A stretch of 64,000 nucleotides of DNA, from contig NZ_DATCTF010000013.1 in the NCBI RefSeq assembly GCF_036568125.1, positions 62,001 to 126,000 of the forward strand, in the 5' to 3' direction. This stretch comes from Magnetovibrio sp. (GTDB lineage Bacteria; Pseudomonadota; Alphaproteobacteria; Rhodospirillales; Magnetovibrionaceae). The position numbers were made by a program, and so were the translations under genes. Below are positions 56,957 through 64,000 of the stretch, piece after piece; the stretch's first letter is position 1, and every line of letters starts with the position of its first letter. The notes beneath the pieces are model-generated. The model ran no database searches. It saw nothing but the letters and a program-made list of their open reading frames with translations, and had not been told where the DNA came from.

Positions 56957-57700
56957 ATGTCCAAATTGAACCCCATTGTGATCGTTCCCGCGCGGATGGC
57001 GTCGACGCGCCTGCCCGGCAAACCGCTGGCCGACATCGCCGGGTTGCCGATGATCGTGCAAGTTCTCAAGCGTGCCGAGGAAGCCGCCATCGGCCCCGTG
57101 GTCGTGGCGTGCGCGGAACGCGAAATCAAGGATGCGGTCGAGGCGGTAGGCGGGCGGGCGGTGTTGACGGACCCCAACCACCCGTCGGGTTCGGACCGTA
57201 TTTTCGAGGCACTGCAAACATGCGACCCCACTGGCAACTTCGATGCCATCGTCAATCTGCAAGGCGACCTGCCGGTGCTCGATCCCGCCGTGGTGCGCGC
57301 CGCGCTCAGCCCGCTGGACGACGCGGATGTCGATATCGCGACCTTGGTGGCCGAAATCGAGTTGGAAGAAGAAAAGACCAACCCCAACGTGGTCAAGGCC
57401 GTGGTCGGCTTCAAGGATGGCGCGCGCATCGGGCGGGCGCTGTATTTTTCCCGCGCCACCGTGCCCCATGGCGACGGCCCGCTGTATCACCACATCGGCA
57501 TCTACGCCTATCGCCGCAATGCGCTGGAACGGTTCGTCGGCTTGAGCCCCGGAATTTTGGAACAACGCGAGAAATTGGAGCAATTGCGCGCCTTGGAAAA
57601 CGGCATGCGCATCGATGCGGCGCGCGTTGACACGGTTCCGTTCGGGGTTGATACTCCCGCCGACCTGGAGCGGGCCCGGCAGATTTTAGCCGCCCAATAA
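56957..57700 (+). CDS. kdsB: 3-deoxy-manno-octulosonate cytidylyltransferase
   Basis: A 247-residue enzyme that makes CMP-Kdo for lipopolysaccharide inner core. It opens with the nucleotide-binding [41 protein letters not shown] and [11 protein letters not shown] are conserved blocks. The ATG at 56957 follows GAGG at eight bases; a TTG eight codons earlier is possible. pheA begins 19 bases after its stop. This indicates an LPS-bearing outer membrane with Kdo. Confidence 0.96.
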   Translation: MSKLNPIVIVPARMASTRLPGKPLADIAGLPMIVQVLKRAEEAAIGPVVVACAEREIKDAVEAVGGRAVLTDPNHPSGSDRIFEALQTCDPTGNFDAIVNLQGDLPVLDPAVVRAALSPLDDADVDIATLVAEIELEEEKTNPNVVKAVVGFKDGARIGRALYFSRATVPHGDGPLYHHIGIYAYRRNALERFVGLSPGILEQREKLEQLRALENGMRIDAARVDTVPFGVDTPADLERARQILAAQ

Positions 57701-57719
57701 CGTATATAGAGAGCAAGCT

Positions 57720-58568
57720 ATGAGCGCAGACAACACCATCGCTTTTCAAGGCGAACTTGGGGCCAATTCCGACATGGCGTGCCGCGCCGTGTTCCCGGAC
57801 ATGCAGACGCTCGCTTGCTATACCTTCGACGACGCTTTTTCGGCGGTGCGTGACGGTCGGGCGCGTTTGGCGATGATTCCCATCGACAATTCGGTGGCCG
57901 GTCGTGTTGCCGACATTCACCACCTGCTGCCCAATTCCGGCCTGCACATCATCGGCGAGCATTTTCAGCGCATCGATCATCATCTGTTGGCGGTCAAGGG
58001 TGCGCGCATCGAGGATCTGACCCATGTGCACAGTCACGTGCACGCGCTCAACCAATGCCGCGGCATCATCCGCGAATTGAAGTTGGAGCCGGTGGTGCAT
58101 GCCGACACGGCGGGCGCTGCGCACATGATCAGCGTGCGGGGCGACAAAACCCAAGGCGCGATCGCTTCGAAACTCGCCGGTGAAATCTATGGCCTGGAAG
58201 ACCTGCGCGCCAACATCGAGGACGCCGAACACAACACCACGCGGTTTCTCATCATGGCCAAGGAAGCCATCATGCCGCCGCAGGGCGAAGGCTTGGTGAT
58301 GACCAGCTTCGTGTTTCGCGTGCAAAGCATTCCCGCAGCGCTCTACAAGGCGCTCGGCGGCTTCGCCACCAACGGCATCAACATGACCAAGTTGGAAAGC
58401 TACATCATCGACGGCAGCTTTCAGGCCGCCCAGTTCTATGCCGAAGTCGAAGGCCATCCCTTTGACGAAAGCATGAAGCTGGCGTTCAACGAACTGCGTT
58501 TCTTCACCCACGAAGTCAAAATCATGGGCACCTATCCGGCGTCGTCCGTGCGCGCGGAGATGGGCTGA
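57720..58568 (+). CDS. pheA: Prephenate dehydratase (monofunctional, with ACT domain)
   Basis: A 282-residue enzyme that turns prephenate into phenylpyruvate in phenylalanine synthesis. The catalytic domain shows IAFQGELGANSDMAC, PIDNSVAGRVADIHHLLP and the TTRF motif at about 175-179. The C-terminal ACT domain (ALYKALGGFATNGINMTKLE) senses phenylalanine. No chorismate mutase domain precedes it. The ESRP segment of many relatives reads LESYIIDG here, as in other alphaproteobacterial forms. It follows kdsB closely and is probably co-transcribed. Confidence 0.95.
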   Translation: MSADNTIAFQGELGANSDMACRAVFPDMQTLACYTFDDAFSAVRDGRARLAMIPIDNSVAGRVADIHHLLPNSGLHIIGEHFQRIDHHLLAVKGARIEDLTHVHSHVHALNQCRGIIRELKLEPVVHADTAGAAHMISVRGDKTQGAIASKLAGEIYGLEDLRANIEDAEHNTTRFLIMAKEAIMPPQGEGLVMTSFVFRVQSIPAALYKALGGFATNGINMTKLESYIIDGSFQAAQFYAEVEGHPFDESMKLAFNELRFFTHEVKIMGTYPASSVRAEMG

Positions 58569-58689
58569 GCGTCGACCAAGTGATTGCGCCTTAGGTCTTG
58601 CAAAGGGGGGGCGTTTCGCCTTATCTCATCCCCACGCACATGCTAGACTATCCAGACTATAGGCCATCATTGAAGCGGGGACAGTGCAG

Positions 58690-58917
58690 ATGTTGAGGCG
58701 TGAGCCTGATAAATTGGCGTTTCAAGGCATGGATCCTGCGAAGGACCCGCTTAAAATCCTGCGCATGACCGGCTTCAGCGCCCTGGACGAAGCGACGCTG
58801 TTGGGCGCGCTGTTGGATCTGAAAGCCCACATGCGCAAAGACGGCGTGATGGAAGACCTGCACAACAAAGGCCGCGAAGCCTTGCGGGTGCTGGCGGCGC
58901 GCAAAAGCAAGCCCTGA
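58690..58917 (+). CDS. Small basic helical protein, function unknown
   Basis: A 75-residue frame starting ATG (an in-frame GTG lies two codons earlier), with GGGGA eight bases before it. The sequence is hydrophilic and helical, with PAKDPLKILRMTGFSALDEA in the middle and a basic end (AARKSKP). No membrane or metal motif is seen and no family is recognised. The codon pattern resembles the neighbours. It stands alone 121 bases after pheA. Confidence 0.6.
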   Translation: MLRREPDKLAFQGMDPAKDPLKILRMTGFSALDEATLLGALLDLKAHMRKDGVMEDLHNKGREALRVLAARKSKP

Positions 58918-59117
58918 CGCAGGACCGCGCACCTTGCAAGCAGCGCTGTATCTCGTGCGTCGAGCGATGTGCGGTTCCGTGCATATTTTAAACGAAATCA
59001 GTGTTTTCTGTCTTGGATCGGCGGGGCCGTGCTGGTACTGTGCATACGCGCCGTTAACGTAGGGGATTCTGCGTGCCTAAGTCCGTGTTTCAAATCAAGC
59101 CGATAGAGGGGATGTCT

Positions 59118-59660
59118 ATGCTCTCCCGGCTCGCCAAATCCATGCGTGTCGCGGCTGTGCCTGCGGCGGCGTCTGTTTTGGCGGCGGTGGCTTTGTCGGG
59201 CTGCACGACCTTTCTCACCAACACCTCCGAAGCGTTTTTGGAAGAATGCATCAACGACCGACTCGACATCGTTGAAAACGTCGATTGGTCCACGGTTCCG
59301 TCCAACCGCATGCGCATCGTCGACAACAACTTCCGTCCGATGGTGATGTATCTGGAAAAGGGCCGCCCCTATAGCTTGACGGTGGAAAACGCCGATCCGG
59401 TGGTGCACGACATATGGGCGCCCGGCCTGTTCAAGCACGGCGTGGCGCTGGAGAGCGTGCAGATCGGCGACAAGACCCCGGCCAAGGGTTGCGTCAACGG
59501 CGTGCGAATCGAACCGCGCAGTACCGTGACGTTGCGATTCGTCCCGGTTTGGGAAGGCCGTTACGAATTTCGCGACAGCATCCTGGCGCTGATGCCCGGC
59601 CAATACGCCGACGGCGTGTTTCACATCGTCGAGCCGCGTCTCGGTTTGGCCGTCAACTGA
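59118..59660 (+). CDS. Lipoprotein with cupredoxin-like domain
   Basis: A 180-residue lipoprotein. The N-terminal helix ends with the lipobox ALSGC, so it is lipid-anchored in the periplasm. The rest resembles a cupredoxin barrel (NNFRPMVMYLEKGRPYSLTV, ENADPVVHDIWAPGLF, GRYEFRDSILALMPGQYADG, FHIVEP). Type-1 copper needs His, Cys, His, Met in set places; the C-terminal Cys-containing loop is missing (FRDSILALMP), so copper binding is doubtful, although a Cys at KGCVNG and two histidines remain. ATG 59118 has the better ribosome spacing than ATG 59112. Confidence 0.78.
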   Translation: MLSRLAKSMRVAAVPAAASVLAAVALSGCTTFLTNTSEAFLEECINDRLDIVENVDWSTVPSNRMRIVDNNFRPMVMYLEKGRPYSLTVENADPVVHDIWAPGLFKHGVALESVQIGDKTPAKGCVNGVRIEPRSTVTLRFVPVWEGRYEFRDSILALMPGQYADGVFHIVEPRLGLAVN

Positions 59661-59756
59661 TTCGCCTTTCCCCTAACTTACTTCTGACTTTTCAATGCGT
59701 TGGAAGCGGCTGGGCCGACTTTGCACCGATCCGTCAAATAAACTTTGTTATGGGCT

Positions 59757-59785
59757 TTGCAGCGGGCGGGCGGCCTTGATATACT
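59757..59785 (+). promoter_or_regulatory. Promoter of the SRP RNA gene
   Basis: TTGCAG (59757-59762) and TATACT (59780-59785), with an ideal 17-base spacer, lie just upstream of the SRP RNA. A strong constitutive promoter is expected for this RNA. Confidence 0.82.
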
Positions 59786-59795
59786 CCGCGCGGGA

Positions 59796-59899
59796 GATCG
59801 GCGCGGACGAAGTTCTCGCGAACCCGGTCAGGTCCGGAAGGAAGCAGCCGCAACGAGTTTCGCTTCGGGTCGCTGCTGGTCTCCCACCTCTTCTTTGCC
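59796..59899 (+). ncRNA. ffs: Signal recognition particle RNA (4.5S/SRP small bacterial type)
   Basis: The highly conserved SRP core is present: GGTCAGGTCCGGAAGGAAGC with its GGAA tetraloop (about 59826-59845), then CAGCC and the returning strand GGGTCGCTGCTGGTC. It binds Ffh to target nascent membrane proteins. It lies 5' of dnaX, the typical alphaproteobacterial arrangement. Ends are approximate; the 5' end is placed from the promoter at 59757-59785 and the 3' end from helix pairing. Confidence 0.92.
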
Positions 59900-59927
59900 T
59901 AGGACCTGAAGGCAGGCTCAGCGAACC

Positions 59928-61730
59928 ATGTCCGACGAGACCAAACCAGACGCGCCCGCTGAAGAATACCGGGTCCTGGCGCGCAAATACCGTCCCACGG
60001 ATTTCAACACCCTGATCGGCCAGGAAGCGTTGGTGCGCACCCTGACCAACGCCATTCAGTCGGGCCGTTTGGCCCACGCGTTCATGCTGACCGGCGTGCG
60101 CGGCGTGGGCAAAACCACCACCGCGCGGATCATCGCGCGCGCGCTCAACTGCATCGGTCCCGACGGTCAAGGCGGCGAAACGGCCGAGCCCTGCGGTGTG
60201 TGCGAAAACTGCACCGCCATCGCCGAAGACCGCCACGTCGACGTGATGGAAATGGACGCCGCGTCCAGAACCGGCGTCGACGATATCCGCGAAATCATCG
60301 AAGGCGTGCGCTACAAGCCCGTTTCGGCGCGCTACAAAGTCTACATCATCGACGAAGTGCACATGCTGTCCAAAAACGCCTTCAACGCGTTGTTGAAGAC
60401 GTTGGAAGAACCGCCCGAGCACGTCAAATTCATCTTCGCCACCACCGAAATCCGCAAGGTTCCGGTGACGGTGCTGTCGCGCTGTCAACGATTCGACTTG
60501 CGCCGCATCGACATGGACACCTTGTCGGCGCACTTCAAAGGCATCGTCGCAAAAGAAGGCGCATCGGTCACCGACGGCGCGTTGGCGCTGATTTCGCGCG
60601 CCGCCGACGGCTCGGTCCGCGACGGTCTGTCGCTGCTGGACCAGGCGATCGCCCATACCGCCGGTGAAGTCGGCGAAGACGCGGTGCGCGACATGCTGGG
60701 CTTGGCGGACCGGGCGCGCACCTTCGATCTGTTGGATGCGGTGATGAAGGGCGATGTCGAAGAGGCGCTCGGCCAATTGGCATCGCAATACGACAGCGGC
60801 GCCGATCCGGCCCAGGTTCTCGAAGACATGTTGGAATTGGTGCATTGGCTGACCCGCATCAAGGTCACGCCGTCTGCTGCCGATGCTCCCGGCGTGCCGG
60901 AAATGGAACGCACCCGCGGCGGTGAGATGGCTCGCGGACTGTCGATGGCGGCATTGACGCGGGGCTGGCAGATGTTGCTCAAGGGCTTGGGCGAAGTGCG
61001 CTCCGCGCCCAGCGCGCTGCAAGCCGCTGAAATGATTTTGGTGCGTCTGATGTACGGCTTGGAATTGCCCGGCCCGGCGGATGTGCTCAAGAAATTGCAA
61101 GACGCGCCCACGACGCAACCGTCCTCGCCCGGTGGCGGCGGTGCTGCGATGGGCGGTGGCGGCATGACGACGATGGCGTCGGGTGCGCCGACCCAGCCGA
61201 GTGCGCCAACCACGACCCACGGCCCGACCATGTCGTCGGGTTTCGGCGCGCAGGCGCAAACCCAGGCCCAGGCCGAAATCAAGCCGCTGAGCGTGTCTGA
61301 GTTGCAGTTGCCCGATCCGCAAACCTTCGCCCAGGTGGTCGAGCTGGCCGAGACGGTCGGTGAGATGATCTTGCACGCCAACCTGATTTCCAATGTCCAT
61401 CTGGTCAGCTTCCAGCCCGGGCGCATGGAATACCACCCGACCGAACACGCGCCCGGCGATCTGGCCCAGCGCTTGGGCAAGATGCTCAACGATCACACCA
61501 CGCGCCGCTGGGTGGTGTCGATTTCCAACCAGCCGGGCCAGCCGACACTGCGCCAGCAAGCACAAGCCGCCGAGGCCGCCGAAAAGGCCCACGCCGCGGA
61601 AGATCCGCTGGTGCGCGCCGTGCTCGAAGCCTTTCCCGGTTCGGAAATCGGCGAAGTGAAAGACACCCGCGCCGAAATTCCGCCGCTCACCCGCCCGCTC
61701 GAAGATGAAGAGCTGGACGACGACGTTTAA
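59928..61730 (+). CDS. dnaX: DNA polymerase III tau/gamma subunit
   Basis: A 600-residue clamp-loader subunit. Walker A GVRGVGKT is at residues 56-63, the zinc cysteines are C75, C89, C92 and C95, and the Walker B/sensor segment is VYIIDEVHMLSKNAFNALLK. A Gly/Thr/Pro/Gln-rich linker at about 390-450 leads to the tau C-terminal domain that binds polymerase and helicase. No slippery A-run for a frameshifted gamma form was seen. ybaB and recR, common downstream partners, do not follow; a GST gene does. Confidence 0.97.
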   Translation: MSDETKPDAPAEEYRVLARKYRPTDFNTLIGQEALVRTLTNAIQSGRLAHAFMLTGVRGVGKTTTARIIARALNCIGPDGQGGETAEPCGVCENCTAIAEDRHVDVMEMDAASRTGVDDIREIIEGVRYKPVSARYKVYIIDEVHMLSKNAFNALLKTLEEPPEHVKFIFATTEIRKVPVTVLSRCQRFDLRRIDMDTLSAHFKGIVAKEGASVTDGALALISRAADGSVRDGLSLLDQAIAHTAGEVGEDAVRDMLGLADRARTFDLLDAVMKGDVEEALGQLASQYDSGADPAQVLEDMLELVHWLTRIKVTPSAADAPGVPEMERTRGGEMARGLSMAALTRGWQMLLKGLGEVRSAPSALQAAEMILVRLMYGLELPGPADVLKKLQDAPTTQPSSPGGGGAAMGGGGMTTMASGAPTQPSAPTTTHGPTMSSGFGAQAQTQAQAEIKPLSVSELQLPDPQTFAQVVELAETVGEMILHANLISNVHLVSFQPGRMEYHPTEHAPGDLAQRLGKMLNDHTTRRWVVSISNQPGQPTLRQQAQAAEAAEKAHAAEDPLVRAVLEAFPGSEIGEVKDTRAEIPPLTRPLEDEELDDDV

Positions 61731-61744
61731 AGGACGAAACGCGG

Positions 61745-62392
61745 GTGTATGAGCTTTACTATTATCCCGGTAATGCCAGCATAACGCCTCACGTGCTGTT
61801 GGAAGAGATCGGCGCGCCGTTTCAATTGCATCTGGTCGAGCGCGCGCGCAATGAGCAAAAGTCCGTAGCGTACAAAAAACTCAACCCACGCGGTTTGATC
61901 CCTGTGTTGGTGGACGGCGACACGGTTCTGTATGAGACCGCGGCGATCTGTCTTTATCTCAGCGACAAGCACCCCGACGCCGCGCTCGCACCGCCTTGCG
62001 GAACGGCGGAACGCGGGCATTTTTACAAATGGCTGATGTTTCTCGCCAACACCGTTCACCCCGACACGCTGATCTATTTCTACCCCGAGCGCTACACCCT
62101 TGAGGCAACAGGCGACGTCGGCGTCGGCGCGATCAAGGATGCGGTCGAAGAACGCCTGACGGAGATGTTCCAATTCATCGACGCACAGCTCGTCAAAGGC
62201 GGTCCGTACTTGATGGGTGAACAGGTTTCGCTTGCCGACCACTACCTGCTGATGTTGGCGCGCTGGGGGCGCAACATGAAAACGCCGCCGCGCGATATGC
62301 GACATCTGCGGCGCAATGTGGAGCTGATGCTTGCGCGTCCCGCCGTGCAGCGCGCGCTTGCGACCGAGGGCTTGTCAGCCCCCATTTTCTGA
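61745..62392 (+). CDS. Glutathione S-transferase family protein
   Basis: A 215-residue protein with an N-terminal thioredoxin-like domain (LYYYPGNASITPHVLLEEIG; cis-Pro in NPRGLIPVL; ETAAICLYLSDKHP for glutathione contact) and an all-helical C-terminal domain (GEQVSLADHYLLMLARW). It conjugates or reduces with glutathione; the substrate is unknown. It starts with GTG 15 bases after dnaX, so it may share the dnaX transcript. Confidence 0.92.
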   Translation: MYELYYYPGNASITPHVLLEEIGAPFQLHLVERARNEQKSVAYKKLNPRGLIPVLVDGDTVLYETAAICLYLSDKHPDAALAPPCGTAERGHFYKWLMFLANTVHPDTLIYFYPERYTLEATGDVGVGAIKDAVEERLTEMFQFIDAQLVKGGPYLMGEQVSLADHYLLMLARWGRNMKTPPRDMRHLRRNVELMLARPAVQRALATEGLSAPIF

Positions 62393-62420
62393 TCGCAATA
62401 GCACACCGCGCGACGATACC

Positions 62421-62702
62421 TCAATCGGGAAGCGTCAGATCCAACGAGGCTTTCGCGCCATCGGTTAGGCTGGCGATGACGGTGATGTCGGTGCCGGCGT
62501 TGAATTCGCTTTCAAACTTGACCTTCCATTCGCCGTTGTCGCCGGCGGTGGTGTTCAGGTCGGCCGACATCACGCCGCTGGCCGGAATTTCGTAGTGCAC
62601 GTGCACCCGTTCGCCCGCCGTGGCGGTGCCGCTGACGTCCAGACCGGTGTAATAGGGCGCGGTGCCGATGCCTTGTGCCTTGGAAATGGTGATGGTGGAC
62701 AT
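62421..62702 (-). CDS. Small Ig-like beta-sandwich protein, function unknown
   Basis: A 93-residue protein with a strong GGAGG ribosome site. No signal peptide is present. The alternating hydrophobic pattern (YYTGLDVSGTATAGERVHVH, GEWKVKFESEF, TDITVIASLTDGAKASLDLT) looks like one bacterial Ig-like domain, as found as repeats in adhesins or phage tail proteins, but here as a lone domain. It lies 98 bases downstream of the repeat protein at 62801-63310, on the same strand, and both begin MST. No family is assigned. Confidence 0.65.
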   Translation of the reverse strand: MSTITISKAQGIGTAPYYTGLDVSGTATAGERVHVHYEIPASGVMSADLNTTAGDNGEWKVKFESEFNAGTDITVIASLTDGAKASLDLTLPD

Positions 62703-62800
62703 GATGCCTCCTCAAAGTTGGATTTCACGATTTGGGGTTTTCATTCCCGTTGACGAATCAGACGGGTCTTTGTGATGGAGAAACCGTGGAGCGGTTTAGC

Positions 62801-63310
62801 TTAAGCCTTGAATTTCTGTTCGGTTTTGACGCCGTTGCACACGATGGTCAGGACTTTTTCACCGCGGCTGTACATCTGTGAGTTCGAGACCGTCCACGTG
62901 TTGCCGCCGCAATGGGTCATGGGAATGCCCATGCCTTGGGCCGGGAAAAACACTCTGGGGGTGTGTCCTCGGGTGTTGGTGATGTCACAGGTGACGGTGA
63001 CCTGGATCTCGGCCGGCGGCTTGGGGCCGTGGGTGGTGATGCGGATGTTGCCGATCGTGGTCGCATCGTCATCCGGCGCGGGCGGCAAAGGGACGAGATC
63101 ATCGGCAATCGTGTCGCGATCGTCGCGATCGGCGCGATCCATCGGGACCGTGCCTTGTCCGTCGTCGTTCTGAACGCCGTCCTGGCTCCGTTCGAACGGA
63201 TCGTCGGTGGATGCGCCTTGAGCTGAGCCGCCAGTGATGAGGGTGATTTGAATCTCGCGCGGGGGATTTGGTCCATCGGTGGTGATGCTGATGGTGTTGG
63301 TCGTGCTCAT
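62801..63310 (-). CDS. Protein with duplicated ITT-GPxPP-EIQ motif, function unknown
   Basis: A 169-residue protein with GGAGG before its ATG. The N-terminal segment (residues 7-25) and a middle one (89-107) are near copies: ISITTDGPNPPREIQITL and IRITTHGPKPPAEIQVTV. Between them lies an Asp/Arg-rich low-complexity linker (DRADRDDRDT) and a proline-rich PLPPAPDDD. The C-terminus has a possible disulphide pair or metal-binding Cys/His set (THCGGNTW, TIVCNGVK). There is no signal peptide. No family is recognised; a structural or binding role is a guess. Confidence 0.62.
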   Translation of the reverse strand: MSTTNTISITTDGPNPPREIQITLITGGSAQGASTDDPFERSQDGVQNDDGQGTVPMDRADRDDRDTIADDLVPLPPAPDDDATTIGNIRITTHGPKPPAEIQVTVTCDITNTRGHTPRVFFPAQGMGIPMTHCGGNTWTVSNSQMYSRGEKVLTIVCNGVKTEQKFKA

Positions 63311-63454
63311 GGCGTCCTCCTGAACCGTAAACGGGTACGGCCTCTCCCCGGCGGACAGGGGTCAGTTTGCACAACCTATAATATATGTCAAATAATTATT
63401 CACGCATCACGTGCCAGAGCGTCTTGGCCGATTGGCCCCGGGAGGCCGCGTGCG

Positions 63455-64000
63455 TCAGTCCAGAAGGAAGACGTTATTGGCCGCTTCGCCCCACGCTTCG
63501 AAGAATTGGCCGAGGTGCGGGCGGGCTTCGCGCTCAGCCTCGATCAGCGCAATGACGTCGGCGACGGCACGGTTGTAGCCATCTTTGGTCACACGTCCGC
63601 GGGTCAGCTGATAGCGCAGATATACCAGATAGGTGTTGAGCACATCGGTTTCGCAGTAGTCGCGAATTTCGTCGATGCGGCCCTCGTCGTACATGGGCGC
63701 GACTTGCGAGCCGTCGACGCCGAACTTGCCGGGGAAATTCAACACTGCGCAGACTTCGTTGAGCTTCAGGCCGCGCGACGCGGCACCGAAATCGGTCAGC
63801 GCCTCCTGCAGATCGCAATGCCAATCCAAGGCGTAGCGCGAGGTGTAGTTTTCCCATTTGTTGGAGGTGTCGTGAAAACCGCCCGCCGTGATGCCGCACA
63901 CCATGGCACGATGACGCAGGACGGGCAGGTCGAAACCACGCCCATTGTAGCTCACCAGACGGGGGTGTTTGCGGTCGATGAATTGGTAAAAGCCGCCGAC
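63455..64000 (-). CDS. PolB-type 3'-5' exonuclease, C-terminal part (cut by window end)
   Basis: The last ~181 residues of a predicted 3'-5' exonuclease related to the proofreading domain of family B polymerases. The frame stays open to base 64000, so the N-terminus with the first DxE motif lies outside. Visible are LVSYNGRGFDLPVL (ExoII, with the catalytic Asp), DWHCDLQEAL and YCETDVLNTYLVYLRY (ExoIII). Such single-domain nucleases are common in alphaproteobacteria; the role is presumably DNA trimming or repair. Confidence 0.88.
   Translation of the reverse strand, partial: VGGFYQFIDRKHPRLVSYNGRGFDLPVLRHRAMVCGITAGGFHDTSNKWENYTSRYALDWHCDLQEALTDFGAASRGLKLNEVCAVLNFPGKFGVDGSQVAPMYDEGRIDEIRDYCETDVLNTYLVYLRYQLTRGRVTKDGYNRAVADVIALIEAEREARPHLGQFFEAWGEAANNVFLLD

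Noticed and set aside
61130-61280. Programmed frameshift site in dnaX for a gamma form
   Set aside because: The linker region has no A-run slippery heptamer followed by a stable hairpin; it is a Gly/Thr/Gln-coding low-complexity stretch.

Overview
The window reads as ordinary chromosome of a GC-rich alphaproteobacterium, probably a Rhodospirillales-type organism. This is inferred from gene order (trpB-trpA-accD-folC; tsaE-kinase-nucleotidyltransferase-addB-addA-trxA; chvI-chvG-hprK-rapZ-EIIA-HPr-EI-ahcY; ffs-dnaX) and from family variants such as the short HPr kinase and ChvG/ChvI. No tRNA, rRNA, CRISPR array, insertion sequence or phage module was found. Coding density is high and most genes sit in tightly spaced or overlapping operons.

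Layout. 1-4736 (+): end of trpB, trpA, accD, folC and an old-yellow-enzyme oxidoreductase, closed by a terminator shared with trxA. 4792-13850 (-): trxA, the AddAB recombination nuclease-helicase, a MurU/AmgK-like sugar-salvage pair and tsaE. 13974-16398 (+): a ferredoxin-NADP reductase, a dihaem cytochrome c and a DJ-1/PfpI protein. 16415-26847 (-): a PAS histidine kinase with a degenerate ATPase domain, ahcY, and the regulatory phosphotransferase set (EI, HPr, EIIA, RapZ, HPr kinase) fused to the ChvG/ChvI two-component operon.

27037-30333 (+) is the most interesting part. It is a tightly coupled operon with its own good promoter, encoding a tiny membrane protein, two tandem DUF1538 membrane proteins, a PII-like protein with no normal T-loop, a CBS-pair protein and a HugZ-like flavin/haem-type protein. 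It sits between chvI and a GTP-type PEP carboxykinase, a place where related bacteria often have chvI and pck next to each other. I read it as a candidate undescribed PII/CBS-regulated membrane transport system.

30451-39524 is a mixed region: pckG, a MarR regulator with a clear palindromic operator, a voltage-gated type potassium channel, DUF423, a membrane GGDEF protein, TrkH, DUF924 and several small proteins. 39525-40101 is an unusual AT-rich, gene-poor stretch packed with perfect inverted repeats and terminator-like hairpins. 40102-46177 (-) is gltD-gltB (glutamate synthase), divergent from uppP.

47384-56766 (-): a GhrA-type reductase, the yejABEF oligopeptide-type ABC transporter, a PAS-PAS-GGDEF protein, a HisN-type phosphatase and a membrane-anchored cytochrome c. 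56957-62392 (+): kdsB, pheA, a small unknown protein, a cupredoxin-like lipoprotein, the SRP RNA gene, dnaX and a glutathione S-transferase. 62421-64000 (-): two small proteins of Ig-like or repeat character and the C-terminal part of a PolB-type 3'-5' exonuclease cut by the window edge.

Functional assignments rest on motifs read by eye in the translated frames. No database search was run.
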